In this document: one piece after another, positions 44,658 through 57,600 of the stretch | How the letters are laid out: every line of letters starts with the position of its first letter | Position numbering within the stretch: position 1 is the stretch's first letter | DNA from: Rhynchonema sp. JSB1_4 | Lineage: Eukaryota > Nematoda > Chromadorea > Monhysterida > Xyalidae | Length of the DNA stretch: 64,000 nt | Assembly: GCA_030248065.1 (NCBI GenBank) | Contig: JASAMV010007424.1 | Span: 1 to 64,000 of the forward strand | Reading direction: 5' to 3' | The notes under the pieces: generated by a model | What the model was told of the DNA's origin: nothing | Database searches by the model: none | The model's input: the letters and a program-made list of their open reading frames with translations, nothing else | Program-made: the position numbers and the translations under genes

Positions 44658-46506
44658 ATGGACAACACCATCGACGCTATGAAACCGTTATCGTTAACAT
44701 CAGCGACCATGTGCTACCCGGCAACCGCTTCGTCTCCCCTGACCAGCTACTACAGTCCGCATCAGGCCGGTCCCCATCCATCGGTGATGTTGCACGCAGC
44801 CCTGCATCACGGCCAATCCCCTGACTCACCCAAAGAATCGTCAACTATGATGCTTAGCAACGGTATGCCCTCTATGCCAGGGGGACCGCCTCATTTGACT
44901 GGGGGTCTCGGTGGCCTAACGTCGGCGGCACATGCAGCCAAAACGGCCAAGGCACAGGCCGAGGCGGACAGAGTCAAACGACCGATGAATGCGTTCATGG
45001 TGTGGTCGCGCGGACAGAGACGCAAAATGGCACAGGTTGGTAGATGGGCGTATTTTCGTTGCGATTTGGGGTATTCGTTAGCAAATCGTGACCGTGACCC
45101 CTTAATTTGGATTTGGGAATTCCGTTAGCTTTTCATGTTTTGCAAATTGTGAATTTATTTACGAATATCGGGTTTTGTATCGTGCAAACTTTTTCAAAAA
45201 CTTCATGAAATGGGTGTCACCATTATTCCTAACAAGAGTTTTGTTGCTGTATTATCATGCCAATTGGTGTGACGATAGCGCGGCACCACCTCAGCCGTTT
45301 CTGCCAGAGCTTTCAAAACAACTCTTATTTGGTGGTGCATTGCAGGAGAACCCGAAGATGCACAACAGTGAGATCAGCAAGCGGCTGGGTCAGGACTGGA
45401 AGCAACTGACGGAGACCGAGAAACGTCCGTTCATTGACGAGGCCAAGCGTCTGCGATCGATTCACATGAAAGAGCACCCCGATTACAAATACCGGCCGCG
45501 ACGCAAACAGAAGACGCTCAACAAGAAACAAGCGCAACAAGCCGCTGCCGCGCAACAGCACGGTCTGGGCTGCGGACCGACGAGCGGGGGCCCACCGACC
45601 ATGTCCACCGGGGCGCCACCACCGACCGGTTTCGCGCCCACAGGCAGTGCTCTGTTGGACTCTATGAAGATGGCGGGCCAACCAACCATGTACACGACAT
45701 CGACCATGTCTAATGGCTGGCCGACTGCTGTCAGTGCACCGATGACCCCTAGCACGTACTCGGCGTCACCATTTGACATGTCCGGCTACCAATCCCACAT
45801 GGCGTCGTTGTACGCGCAGCAACGATACGACATGATGGCCAATCCGTACTTTACGCAGTCCGCAGCACCCACTTACCCGCAATACCCGGCCTCGACCAGT
45901 CAGGTGGGCGATTGTTGCAGTTGGAAGATTTTGGTTGTTTTTTTTGGAATCTTGTGTCGATCATGGTTTTGTTTCGTGAGACAAGACCAGGGTGAGCGGG
46001 TATGAATAAGCTGACTGCAATGTTTTGTGGCAAAGTTTTTCTTTAATGCGATAACGTGTCGGTGCACTTGCTGCCTTCTATTTATTTGTCACCTGGTTGT
46101 GATGTGATGCGCGAATTGTGACTCCACACATGCAGCAAATGAGTATAATGCTTGTTGTAATGTAATTTTAATCTTTTTTAAGGCTTTGGAAAACCCGTTT
46201 AACAAAAATTGCCCTTACATTCAGGCATCGTACACGGTGACGGCCGGTTCTGGCTCGATCCAGCTTCCGCTGAAGTCCGATGGTTCCGAATCCCCGCTCG
46301 GCGACCCGCAGCTACCCTGTCCACCCTCGATGCGACCCGGCGTGCTGACGGGTGCGCCGGGTGGACCTACGGGTCCGCACGACCTCAAGGACATGATCAA
46401 TACGTACCTGACACCCGCACCCGGTCATCACAACCCGTACGCAGCACAATTGACTGGGCTCGATGCTACAGGCACCATGCCCCTGTCGCATATGGCCACC
46501 ATGTGA
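44658..46506 (+). CDS. SoxB1: SoxB1-type HMG-box transcription factor (Sox2/3-like)
   Basis: A nuclear DNA-binding factor; SoxB1 proteins maintain neural and stem-cell fates. Exons 44658-45035, 45346-45903 and 46225-46506 (TGA) join to 405 residues. The HMG box spans about residues 103-181 ([51 protein letters not shown]). The last helix is followed by the basic RPRRKQKTL tail of group B. The C-terminus contains [14 protein letters not shown] and ends [12 protein letters not shown], close to the LPLSHM end of vertebrate SOX2/SOX3, which marks B1 rather than B2. An upstream stretch rich in Met, Ser, Pro and Gly fills the N-terminus. The first intron cuts the HMG box after MAQ, whereas vertebrate SOX2 has no introns. 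The intron 1 donor is GTTGGT. Confidence 0.96.
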
Positions 46507-48359
46507 TTACGTTTAGGTCTGTTCTGTGGGCAATCTTGCATTTGCGCGTTTTTTTATACAGCCGGTAGCAAACGTGGTGATCGGATGTGACCGCAATACG
46601 TTAATCGGATCCCATCTGATTCGAATACGAAGTTTGACACCGGCATGTATGGCGTATGGCGCACCAACGATGGGCATGATAACAAGTGTACAACCGAATT
46701 ACTAAGTCTCAAGCACGAAGCTCTGACCTGCGGAGCGAGGTCAATCTACATACCTGCTGGTCTATATTTTTGTGATTTTCATAAAAAATACAATTTTTGT
46801 GCATGATTTTATTTTCAACCACCCCCTACGCCCGGCTACAGCCCCGCGCCCCCCCCCCCCCCCCCCCTTCACACCCAAAGCTACCCGTGAAAATTGACCC
46901 GTCCGCCCTTCCGAGGGAGGGGGCCACAAACACACATACATACACACATACGTCTTCCTGTTTTAGTAGTATAGATGATAATTATTTGTTGCAGCCTCCA
47001 TTCGCCTCCTTCGCACACGACCACCGAGCTTACCCACCACGCATTCCTTCTTCGTGCACTCGACCGTTCTTCGCTGATGTTTCACTCTCTGCGATTACTC
47101 GCGACGAACAACAACAAAGCAACGACGTCGAAACCAAATTTTGTTTCCACGAATGTCGCATTCTTTCAATTGCAGTTCAAAAATTCTCATCTTTTCAAAA
47201 TTATTATTCCTGCACCAAATCAACACTCTATGTTATAATCGAGTTTATTCCCTCGCAACTCGCGTGGACTGTAAACTCCGCTGCGATGCAATAATACTGT
47301 ACGTTTGCTTCGTTTAATTCTTTTTTATTATTTTAAACGTTTGATGTGTCTAAGTGTGTTTTTGCTTGGTTGTTTTTTGTTCAAAATCCGTGAGTTTTCA
47401 CGTACCTCGTTTGAAGTATGAGTTTACACAACATTTTTGTTTTGGAAAAAATATGATGATTTTGTCATTTTCATACTCTCTGCAATTGTGATACTATTCT
47501 GGTGTTACATTTAATATCATTGGGATTAATTATTTGTTATTTTAATTCTGATGCTATTCCATATTAGCGGTCACTCACTGTATGCCACAGCGCCCCCAGG
47601 CTCGACGCACCACACGCGAAGCATGCACGCTCTCTGTGAAGTTATTTGACAGTTTCATCAGCTGAATGTTATTTGCGCTCAATGCTCAAATGAACACATT
47701 TTGAATGGGCTAACAGCTGTTTAGTGCACAATAACGCGTTAATCTGTTTGTAAAACCTTTTTGTGCTCAATTGAGTCTTGTAAATGGGCCCTTTTATCAA
47801 CTGAATAGGCGCGCGTTATAGTACGCGAGCAAACTACAATGCGTGAACACGCGCTCATTGTACTTCACACAATACACTCAACTTTTGTTGTATTTTTGGC
47901 TTGAATAGCGCGCCATTCACGCTTCTATGGGCCCTTTCATCGCGGACCTATTATGTCCAGCCTGTGGGCACCTTTTGAGCCTTTGAACCTTATTGTGTTG
48001 AGGCTGCTTGTTTGCCGTCTATTATTGAGGTTTTGCGCTTGTATGATCATGTATAGCTGGGTGGGACAGCATGTGTGTGCGTGTGTTGTGCAGCCTGCGT
48101 TCGCGGCATAGTTTGTTCGTTTGAATTAAATTAAAGTTTTATTCAAAAGTTTTCAGTGTTCATTAGAAAACGACCGATGTAATTTATTGTCATACCTGCA
48201 TATTAGAGACACGTTCATGGTATCTAATTAGCCGATATCATCTTATCAGTTATCATCGTTAATGCCTCAAAACGTAGAGCTTCAGCCATTCGAAAGAACA
48301 AAGTGTCGTAATATTTTAGGGACCTCAATTTCATGCTACAGAAACGCGCCTCAACAATA
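46507..48359. other. Sox 3' flank and intergenic
   Basis: No gene is supported. A run of about 21 C interrupts 46840-46870. A perfect 14-mer TGGGCATGATAACA sits at 46671-46684. Between 47640 and 47960 there are loose repeats around GGGCCCTTT and ATGCTCAA, with no clear ends. Confidence 0.55.
46671..46684 (+). repeat. 14-mer TGGGCATGATAACA, copy 2
   Basis: Perfect copy about 165 bp after the Sox stop codon, probably inside its 3' UTR. Confidence 0.85.
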
Positions 48360-49324
48360 AGGCTGCCTTCACAATGCATGCGCGTTTGCGCGTTTGCGCA
48401 TTTGCGCGTTTGCGCATGCGCGTTTGCGCGTCACATTTTTTGACGCGCATTGGTGTTCACAATGCAAATTTCATGCGCAAACGCGCACGCGCAAACGCGC
48501 ACGCGCAAACGCGCATGCGCAAACGCGCAAATGCGCAAACGCGCAGTGCGCATCTGTGTTCACAATGGAAATGCGCGTTTGCGCATCAGATTAGAATAGA
48601 GTGTGCATGAAATTTGGAACAGTTGTTTTTTTGCATTTTCTTATTCGTACCGGGCTGGCAGGCGTCCGGCGGGAGATTGAGCTCATCGTCTGTTGATGAG
48701 CATTCACCTTTGCTGTCCCATGATGTAATTTTTAAAAGGAAAACTTGAGATTGCGGAATATTTTTTGGCAACAAATTATAGAAAATACATAAAATTACTA
48801 TCAAACAGAACAAAAGTTGAACCCTCCACCCGATTCCATTGAAATTGTTCAAAGAAAAGCATACGAACAAGAAAAAAACACGACAAGTTGTGAAAAATAC
48901 AATTTTCGACATTTTGTTTCCTGTGAAAGAATGACTTTTGAAATGAAACATAAACAATGGCTGAGTGATAAAACAACAAACGTAAAAGGATCGTAACGGG
49001 TGGCCATATCGTTTTTAAAATACAATTTGTTGAAATAATAATGTTTTTTTGCTTCAGGCAGCTCGGGCAAGCCAAACGCGCACGCAAAATTAGAACCAAT
49101 CCTAATCGTATTTTTGCGCGTTTGCGCGTCAAAAACGCGCAGACGCGCAAACGCGCAAATGCATTGTGAACACAAATGCGCGTGCGCGTTTGCGCATGCG
49201 CACGAGCTCGGCGCGCAAACGCGCAGATGCGCAAACGCGCAAATGCATTGTGAACACAAATGCGCGTCAGTTTCGTGCGCAAATGCGCAAACGCGCAAAC
49301 GCGCATGCATTGTGAAGGCAGCCT
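48360..49324. mobile_element. 965-bp foldback element of GCGCGTTTGCGC units (hAT-like)
   Basis: The left end AGGCTGCCTTCACAATGCAT matches the inverted right end exactly, and the match continues through the first GCGCGTTTGCGC units, about 48 bp. Flanking CAACAATA (48352-48359) and AAACAATA (49325-49332) agree at 7 of 8, which suggests an 8-bp target duplication. Both ends carry arrays of GCGCGTTTGCGC, GCGCATTTGCGC and GCATGCGC, broken by the phrase TTCACAATG or its inverse. The 480-bp core is A/T-rich. There is no transposase. Chance open frames made of repeated Arg/Ala/Cys follow from the repeat. Confidence 0.85.
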
Positions 49325-52300
49325 AAACAATATTCTTACGACGTAGTAGGTTACTGGTAAACAGAATAGTACTAATTTGTTACTCAAGCTGCTCTTTTTC
49401 TTAACAAGGTCACAAATAGCCACACGTTTGTCTTTTTCTCGGTTTTTTGTTGCCTCGCGCTGCCTGTCACAATTTTCTACGATGGTATGTATCTTAAACT
49501 ATAATGTAAATATTATTACACCATTGTCCCTATAGCCCAGTAATTGCGACTACTGTGCAATTGTATTTGCCCAGCGTTGATGCCCCTATACAGTTTTTCC
49601 TCACTTTTTAATTTCCTGAATTTTTGGCGCTCTTGTTCGTTTTCGTCCAATGAAGACTCTTGTCAGTTCTGTGAAATTTCGTGCGTGTGTGTGTGTGTGT
49701 GCGTTTTTATTATTGTTTTTGTGCATAATAGCTTGTGTACGACCTTCTGCACTATAACGCTGTTTTGATTAGAACCGCTGAGAAATGAGTAGCTTGTTGT
49801 TTGTTTTTCACACTTAGAGAGTGGAACCAAATGTACATCTGTTTTCCGTGAGATGTTACTTGATTCAATGTACATTCTGTTATCAACGTCGCACCTGTTT
49901 TTTCGTTGGCGCAAGTTATGGGAGCAAATTGTGAGCTAAGCAGAGTTCTCTTATCCATAATATTATTTTCGTTGAAAGTTCGGAGTTTTTGCTGCACGTT
50001 TTTTCTCTGATTAATTCATTCATGATGTGTTTCGATAATATCACTGTATGTCCAAGTGTATGTATTTGAGTGCATGAGAGGATACAAAATACAATACAAA
50101 GCCAACGTGTGAAAAAAGTTTGTGGCCCGCGAACCATAATAATCGGCATGCAATTAATGACATCGAATTTAGTTGGTACACTGCCTGAACCATGTTCAGC
50201 TAACAGAAGGACCCCATGGACTGACGATCAATGCATGATTCGTACCCGGACTCAGACATGGTCTATGATTGATACATCCACTAATGAACCATGCACACTT
50301 TCGCCATGCCATAGTTGGTCAATACTTGGGACCCCAAGATGTGTCTAAACGTCAACCGCAGAATTGGTACCTGTTAACCTGAACGAAGTGAGAATCGCGC
50401 ATTGTTTCATATGCACGTGTGCAAATCCTCATGCGGCTTGTTGTATTGATTTTGTCACAGCCTCGCCATACGCCAAAGTTTTCGGGACCGTACATAATGT
50501 CTGGGCACTCAATGGTATAACAACGTACAAAGATCAATTACAACCACCTGGTTCCTCCATGGAGCTGGTCTGCACCCCTGGAGGTCCGCCAATGTCAGGC
50601 CGAAGTGAGGTCATAATTTGGTTACCACCATGTGTGATATACACATCAATTTGGACTTATCAATTGGGACAGGCCAGGCAGGGTGCAGGTGGTTTTCGGG
50701 CTAAAGTCATTTGTTTGGTGTGATGTGGCATCAAGTGTGTGTACGCACATTTTTAGAAGCAGTCTATTTCATCCCACCCACCTTTCAAGCCAACAACATG
50801 AGCACAAGTTCACAGCAGCTGCTCTATAAAGTAGAAAATGTTCTGTGAGCGCGCGATTTTTGGATGGCAGGAGACCAATCTGTTGACTGAGCGAGAGAGC
50901 AATTATTGAAGTGCAATCGGTTTGACTCGGGTTTCGCGCGCGGCTCACGAGTTGCGCGAAAGTTTCTAGATCTCGCGCACGCAAAGTTTTCAAACACATT
51001 CGATGTGTCTGTGGTGCATCAAAACAATTATGATAATCGCTCACTCAAATTCACTGGGGAACATGTGTGCGAAGTTTGATTGGTTGACATAATAACCCCA
51101 TCATGCAACATGCACTTAAAGAAAAGGTCTTTGGGACTCGAAGTTCTCACATATATTTGACTGAAAAGTGTCTCGTCTTGCCAATTCAGGCAGCACCCAG
51201 GTGTCCTATTGTGGTGTCTGCAATTTGTGTGTGTGAAGTACAGTGGTGCATCTTCTTCAGCACATCAAGTACTTCAACATATCAGGTGTGGCCGTTGAGT
51301 GCAGTCTGCATGTCTGTCGCTCTGTCACGCGTTTGCCTCCTCTCTTCACACATTTTAGACGTCGACGACAAAATCAAGTTTCCTGAATACTTCTTGGGTC
51401 CCTGAGTGCGGTCCATGTTGAGCACACTGAATTGAACTACAGCACCCAACATTGAAACTTGTCCAAGCAGCTTGGTGCATCAATACCTACACACTATACG
51501 TATGTATGTACCTACTCACTTGCCAGTGCGCTATGTTGCAGATAATTTCGCGCCTCACACACACGCACTACTGTACACGTGCAGCGTCGAATGCAGCGCA
51601 CCTGGGAGTTACACAGAGAACCCCCGGTGTGAACTTGGAACACTTTCCATTGTTTAACGCTAGAACAACAGTAAAACGTGCTGGAAACCAGAGGTGCCAT
51701 TTGTAAATATCGGTCACCTCAATAACATGTACTGGGCGGCAAGTTTTCGAGTGCAACAACACCTATATACATACAGTGCATACGTACATGTATGTATGTA
51801 CAGGCTGCCAGACTGTACATAAATCAAAGTTGTGGCTTACACGGGAACACTTCAACCCGCATCTGTGGGTGGTTAGTTGGTCTCAGTGTCTCAACAGTCA
51901 GCCAGCTGGCCAACTATAACCAGTTCTCTAGTACACGCAGATATCTAGGTACGGACAGCACCTTGGTGATGAAAGTTGTTGTTTGTTTTTACTAAAAATG
52001 ATTGGACCATCTATCGGGTGTTATATGTGAGTGGCTCTCTGTCTCTCTTCTCACTCAAATATATTGCAAATCACATCACCACGCCAGGATCAGGCTGTGT
52101 GATGTAGCACGTGGAGATTAAAAGGGGCCCGTCTGTGATTCGGCCCGCTCGTTATTAGCGAAAGCATTGTACCCAACATCTACAGTATCCCAGACAACAG
52201 TATACTGTACATATATGTATATATCGTCACCACCGCAACCGCAAAGTTGCAGCCTGTTGGCTGGCTGAGTGACAAGACAAGGCTGGGAGCATCTCAACCC

Positions 52301-54457
52301 AACACATTTATGCAAAAAGTGTGAACTACGTATGTTGTTACGTACTTTGGAAATACACATTTTCCTTCGGAATATTATGGGATAATTCTTATGTGATTCA
52401 TTGCGTGTTGAAAATATTCCCATTGTACCAAGCGTACCCGTGTACATCAGCTGCTACAGTACCTAATATGTACGTACCGGCAGGTTTTTGCACACACGCG
52501 CGTTAATACCGGTTAAGTAATACCATTATACCATTATGGACTTTGCGCGTACTCTTTGAGTTTGAGAAACAGTCTCTTTGGTCGTGAAAAATGTGTAAAA
52601 AACACGTCGTTACATAAAAATGGACATTATAACGCATACATCGAAACCAAGGATTATTTCATTTTCACGTTCAGTGTGTTGAAGAAGTTACTGTAGGTGT
52701 GCAGCTCACAGTTTTGAGTTGTTTGTGTGTGTGCGTGTCTTGCTTGCGAGTTGAAGGGGTTACAATTTTGGGAGTCTAAAACAAATAACCTCAGAAATAG
52801 GGCCCTGTTCATGGGTACAGAACCCTATAACATACTCTATTATGCCCGTTGTACCCAAGCGTGGCATGGCGTGAGATGTAACCAGTTTTGCTGACGCCAG
52901 AAACATCGTGTGGGAGGGACAAACATTTATTTTACATATTTGTGGACTTGTAAGTTCGATCACACACACAGACTGAGGTATCTTATGATTAAGAACTAGT
53001 AAATCCTGCGTGTAATGTTGTCTTGGTATTTTGTGTGACGTTAAAACATGGTTTATTGTAGACAGTTATTTTATGATTGTTTAGCCAGCGAAGGTGACAA
53101 TGCAAGCAAAAAGCAAGTGGGCTTGGCAGCTTGGGGATCAGTATAAATGCAAACAAATAAAAAATGTGCACAGTTAGTCTCTTGTGTGCACCTAATCTTT
53201 TTAATAATAATATTATTTTGGCATTGGTCAATCACTGTATAGCTTATGGACAGCCAAGCCGACGCCCTGATTTCCTGCTCAAATTCATAAGGCCCGAAAA
53301 GGCGAAAGGCAAATTTCCTGTTTATATCCTGTCACGAACCCGTTCTCGCGTGCACACAATTTACCTGACTATGCAGTGGCTGCTTGAAAGCCGAATTTTG
53401 CGTAGTTTGGGGATAATGCTTTTTTCACAGGATCTGGGGTTAGAACATTTTATGCGGTCAATGTTGCCTTTCTAAATCAATCCAGAGTTATGATGCCACA
53501 ATTCCAAACATTATGATGCATTTTGCATCCATAATAACTAATGATAACAACAACAACTAATAAGTGCCGAGTGCCCAGCTGGATGTCCGGTCTTAGACCA
53601 GGTCCTGGCACGTGCTGGGTACCACGCTTTTGTTATCATGCCCATTGTGCACACCGTATCCAACAAATCAGTGCATTTTTGATCCGGCGGCTGTCAAAAC
53701 GCATATTCGTGCATGCATCGCTGCGCATGCACTACCGGTTAGGCACACTGCATGCCACCTGCGGTGCTGCACATAACGTCTCAGACTCTGCGGTGGCATA
53801 ACTGTGCATGTACAGCAGGTATACCTATGTAGGTGTACCTCAGAAAGGGCGCATGCCATGCCAAGTCGTTAAAAGTGCACAGTTACCTACAGAGTTGGGT
53901 TGGGTTGAGGGTCGGTATGCGGATTTTCGAAATTTTCACTCGCTCAGGCAGCCTTGAACCGGTGACAGATGTGAAATTGTCGGGTGTAGGCGTACACGAG
54001 CATTACGCATTATGATAGGGCGATGCACACGCACGGTACCAAAGTACGGCAAACCAAGGCATGACACAAATATACATACAGCACTCATTTTTACAGATTA
54101 CGCGTGCGTTTTATGCTGATGGTTGTGTAATAATCAAAAGTGCCTAAATGGGGCCAACACCGCTCTGGGAGACCAAGGGGCCGAAGCACGCTAATATTTC
54201 CGAGCTTCACGCTCTTGAGTGGATAATCTACTCTTGTAGCGTACTTCATTACGTCATAAACGGACCCGAGGTGTTTTGAAGTTGCAATGCTTTGTTTTAC
54301 AACTCAATCTGCTTCTTGCAGCAGAGATCTGAGCCTGTGGTTCCGTGGGATATATTGTTGCCATTTTGTCCCATGTTCATGTGAATGGTCTGCAGCAACG
54401 CTTTGCTTGCCAGCCGCCAATCAGACAAAGAAAAAGCTTTGTATACAGTAACATTAC
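49325..54457. other. Intergenic, no gene supported
   Basis: Unique-looking sequence. A GT microsatellite lies at 49683-49705. The frame at 50364-50723 is the longest without a match. A perfect 14-mer copy is at 53631-53644. No domain motif or phased exon series was found on either strand. Confidence 0.55.
53631..53644 (-). repeat. 14-mer TGGGCATGATAACA, copy 3
   Basis: Perfect copy on the minus strand, in unannotated intergenic DNA. Confidence 0.85.
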
Positions 54458-54458
54458 G

Positions 54459-54496
<38 letters not shown>

Positions 54497-54656
54497 TGTG
54501 TGTGTGTGTGTGTAAATGACACATAACACACAAATCACCAACACCACATAAAAATTTACAATCCAAATAATTAAAAAAACCATTTAACCCAAAACAAAAA
54601 AATACATAATTAAAAAAAAACAAAAAATTTAAAACAAAAAAAAAAAAGTGTGTGTG
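54458..54656. repeat. A-tract, TG repeat and G-free stretch
   Basis: About 35 A followed by (TG)n leads into 129 bases without a single G (54519-54647), made mostly of A with some C and T. It ends in another A-tract followed by GTGTGTGTG. The paired A-tract/TG arrangement may be a tandem duplication, a retroposed tail or a poor consensus over homopolymers. Confidence 0.7.
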
Positions 54657-57600
54657 TGGTGCACTTATTGAATACAATCTTGACAATGGCAGCCATAAAA
54701 AGCGTATAACATCATACGTTATATAAGAACGCAACAAATAAAGACGAATAAAAACGGTACGATTTCTTTTGAAGTGTCTCCCTTGCAATGTACACTATGC
54801 AGATTGTACATATGTAGTAACAATGAATGGAACGGCGCATGCTTTTACCATTGCTGCAACTCTGTGCGTTCAAACGGTAGGTACCGCCCTGCTTTGCAGT
54901 TGAAAAACTTTAGTTCCCAGCCTTTGGGCTATTGTTGAGTGTGCATATGCTGTTAGTATCGAATATCAGTAAATTTGAGCAATATGCGAAACGATTTAGG
55001 CAGCAACAATTCCTACATACTTTTCCCGGAAGGGTCACCGTTTATTAACATGGACCGAACTGAAAAGATTATTGAACCAGCCAATCAGTCCCATGGGAAG
55101 TAATCAAGGACATGGACAAACTTTGCAAAAAAACAAAATAGCACTACGTACATATATGTACAATATTTTCCAGTATCAAAGAGATCATCTATAATGACTT
55201 CATATTTTTCTGCGACGCGTTGAACCGTTACTAACTTGTTGTTGTGTGGCGCGTGAATTGCAGTGTCAATTAGGTGAGCTTTTCACAACCGCAATGAAAA
55301 CACTATGAATGTGCCGCAAAACATTTCTGCTTGTGCGGGGATTCCGGTTATGTGAACAGGACTGGGCAATTATAATCAGTGGTCGTTCCTCGTTAGCTGG
55401 TGATGGACCGGTGTGCACACACATGGGACAGATACAGGTACTGTGATCTTGTGTCTTTACACCTTGACAATTCAGGGCAAAATCCTGGTACACCCGAGCG
55501 CCTAATTTACGCAGTAGTCTGGTTGACTCAAAGCAGTAGTCCTTTGCTGTTTGAATCTGTCCCTTGTTGCGCTAATTACACAGTACCTGGTGGGTTTTAT
55601 GCTTATGTACCTGCAGAATTCAGTTGCCGGAACTGACGTACATATACGTAACTATCATGCGGAATCAGTTAGTCAGTCCATGTCTACTCTGGATAGGGGA
55701 CAAACGTATAATTTTGATTTGGAACTCAGAAACTGCAATGTTAACCATATAACGCATCAAGGGTGCGGCAAATCTCAAGGAAATTACAAAGCATTCGGGA
55801 CTGTACACTAATAACAAGCATCGAAACATATTGTGTCTCTTGACAGCCAGCCATGATGCTAATTTTCTAACGAGATAAAATTTTCTGCATGCGAGAAACA
55901 CAAGGGATGTCCTCAGGGTGAATATTGAAGATCTATCGTCTGTTCTGGAGTTTCTTTGGTACCGAGTCTGGTTAGGAGGCTGTTGCCTGCGAGGTTGGGT
56001 GCTCGAGAATTCCACAAATGACATTCCATTTTGCAGATTAAAGATGCGACGATGCTATTATGTCCAAATCCTAGTCGCGTTAGGCACTTCAAGTGTCCAT
56101 CCCAATCCCATCGTATGGTGAGCCAAGCAGCAAATGAACATGTGCCCGTGCGTGGGTTACTGTAGCTTAGTGCTCGCTATGGCTTACGAACTAGCGCTAG
56201 CCAGCCGAAACAGTGAGTCAGTTGCTTACAGCTTAGAAGCTCAAGAACTCCGCACATTTACAGATTCATGTACCAAACAGGCAAGCCAAGGCGACAGATA
56301 TGCATGTGTGTTGTGTGCTCAGTTTGTTATGGCATGGCTGGTTGCATGTATCCAGATCCATGAACAAACACGCAGGCTTGTGCATGTATGGGTGCTTCAC
56401 CAGGGCTACTTGAGCACCTGGGTGCCTTGTAAACTCTGTGTGTTAGCACTAAGCGTATACAAGCCCCATTGCTCATGTAAATTAGCCACTATGCTGTCCC
56501 GTTAGTGGGTGGGTATTTGAAAATATGAACGATTTTACAAATCCAAGGCTCATTGAGTGCATGCTTTGTTGTCAGGGGTGTTCGTTTGACCAAATATGTT
56601 TTGATGATGTTTCAAACTTGCCACTTGTACAATGACACAACACTTTCACTCAAACGCGGAGAAAACAAAGGCTCGACAAACCCGCGATAAAAACAACAAA
56701 CGGTGTTTTCTCTTTCAATCGGGCACAATTTGTGCGAGTGTGACAAGCAATAAAAATCGGTGGTGTAATTTTTATGCGAATTGTGGTGATCCCGACATTG
56801 CCGCGGGCCATGAGTGCGCATATCTTGGGTACGCATCTTCCAGTTTGACACAACCTACATGTAGGTTCAGTCGTTCAACATGAATCCCAACTATTTGCTG
56901 AGGTAACGGATTTCGCTGAATTTATGCGGTTGTCGGTGCTTTTGTTTCAGCGAGCAGAGGCTGGATACAAACATGGATGATTCTGTTGTTTTTACGAGAA
57001 CTGGATATTGGCGATCGGGGAAGATATTGTAGGTGCTACAAATGGGGTACCACACTGACACCACTGCATATATTTAGATAATCAATTCACTATTTGTACT
57101 CCATAAGTCTCGCGGTGTCACCACTGCAACAAACAAACGGCCCGGAAAAATATGCATTTGGTGCCACCAGTGCATGCAGAACATGTGTAATGTGGATTTC
57201 ACTGCTGCCGTTGAATCTGTTCATGAGTACCGTGGTAACCCTTGGCCAGATGTACTGTAACCCGACTTGTGCACCCATGACCTAAACTTGATGCATACGC
57301 GTGCAGTACCGGATTATCAAAAACGTTTTGTTTTGTATCCAGTCGGAGATTGCAAACCTGGTTGTTTTGTTTTGCGGTATACGTGAGATAGATCGACCTT
57401 GTTGCCTGACCCGTCACTGTGCATTTCCGTTGAGTCCTCAGTTCAATGTGAGGGAAAATGTATCTAAAATACATAAGGTCCACCACAGCTCTGTGCCGAT
57501 ACTCATGCAATTCTTAGGTGCCGATAATATTGAATAGTAGGTTTTGGTGACAATTCCACAAAAGTTTGGACCGGTATTGTGGAATTACCCATCCTCGATA

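Noticed and set aside
46797..47294. 165-codon open frame after the Sox gene
   Set aside because: It depends on a poly-C run coding for proline and on low-complexity sequence, and is more likely the Sox 3' UTR or intergenic DNA.
48370..49320. CRISPR-like array of regularly repeated short units
   Set aside because: The repeats are contiguous, variable and arranged as opposing arms of a foldback element in an animal genome.
49060..49423. Arg/Ala/Cys-rich repetitive open frames in the foldback element
   Set aside because: They are translations of the GCGCGTTTGCGC repeat in several frames and have no independent support.
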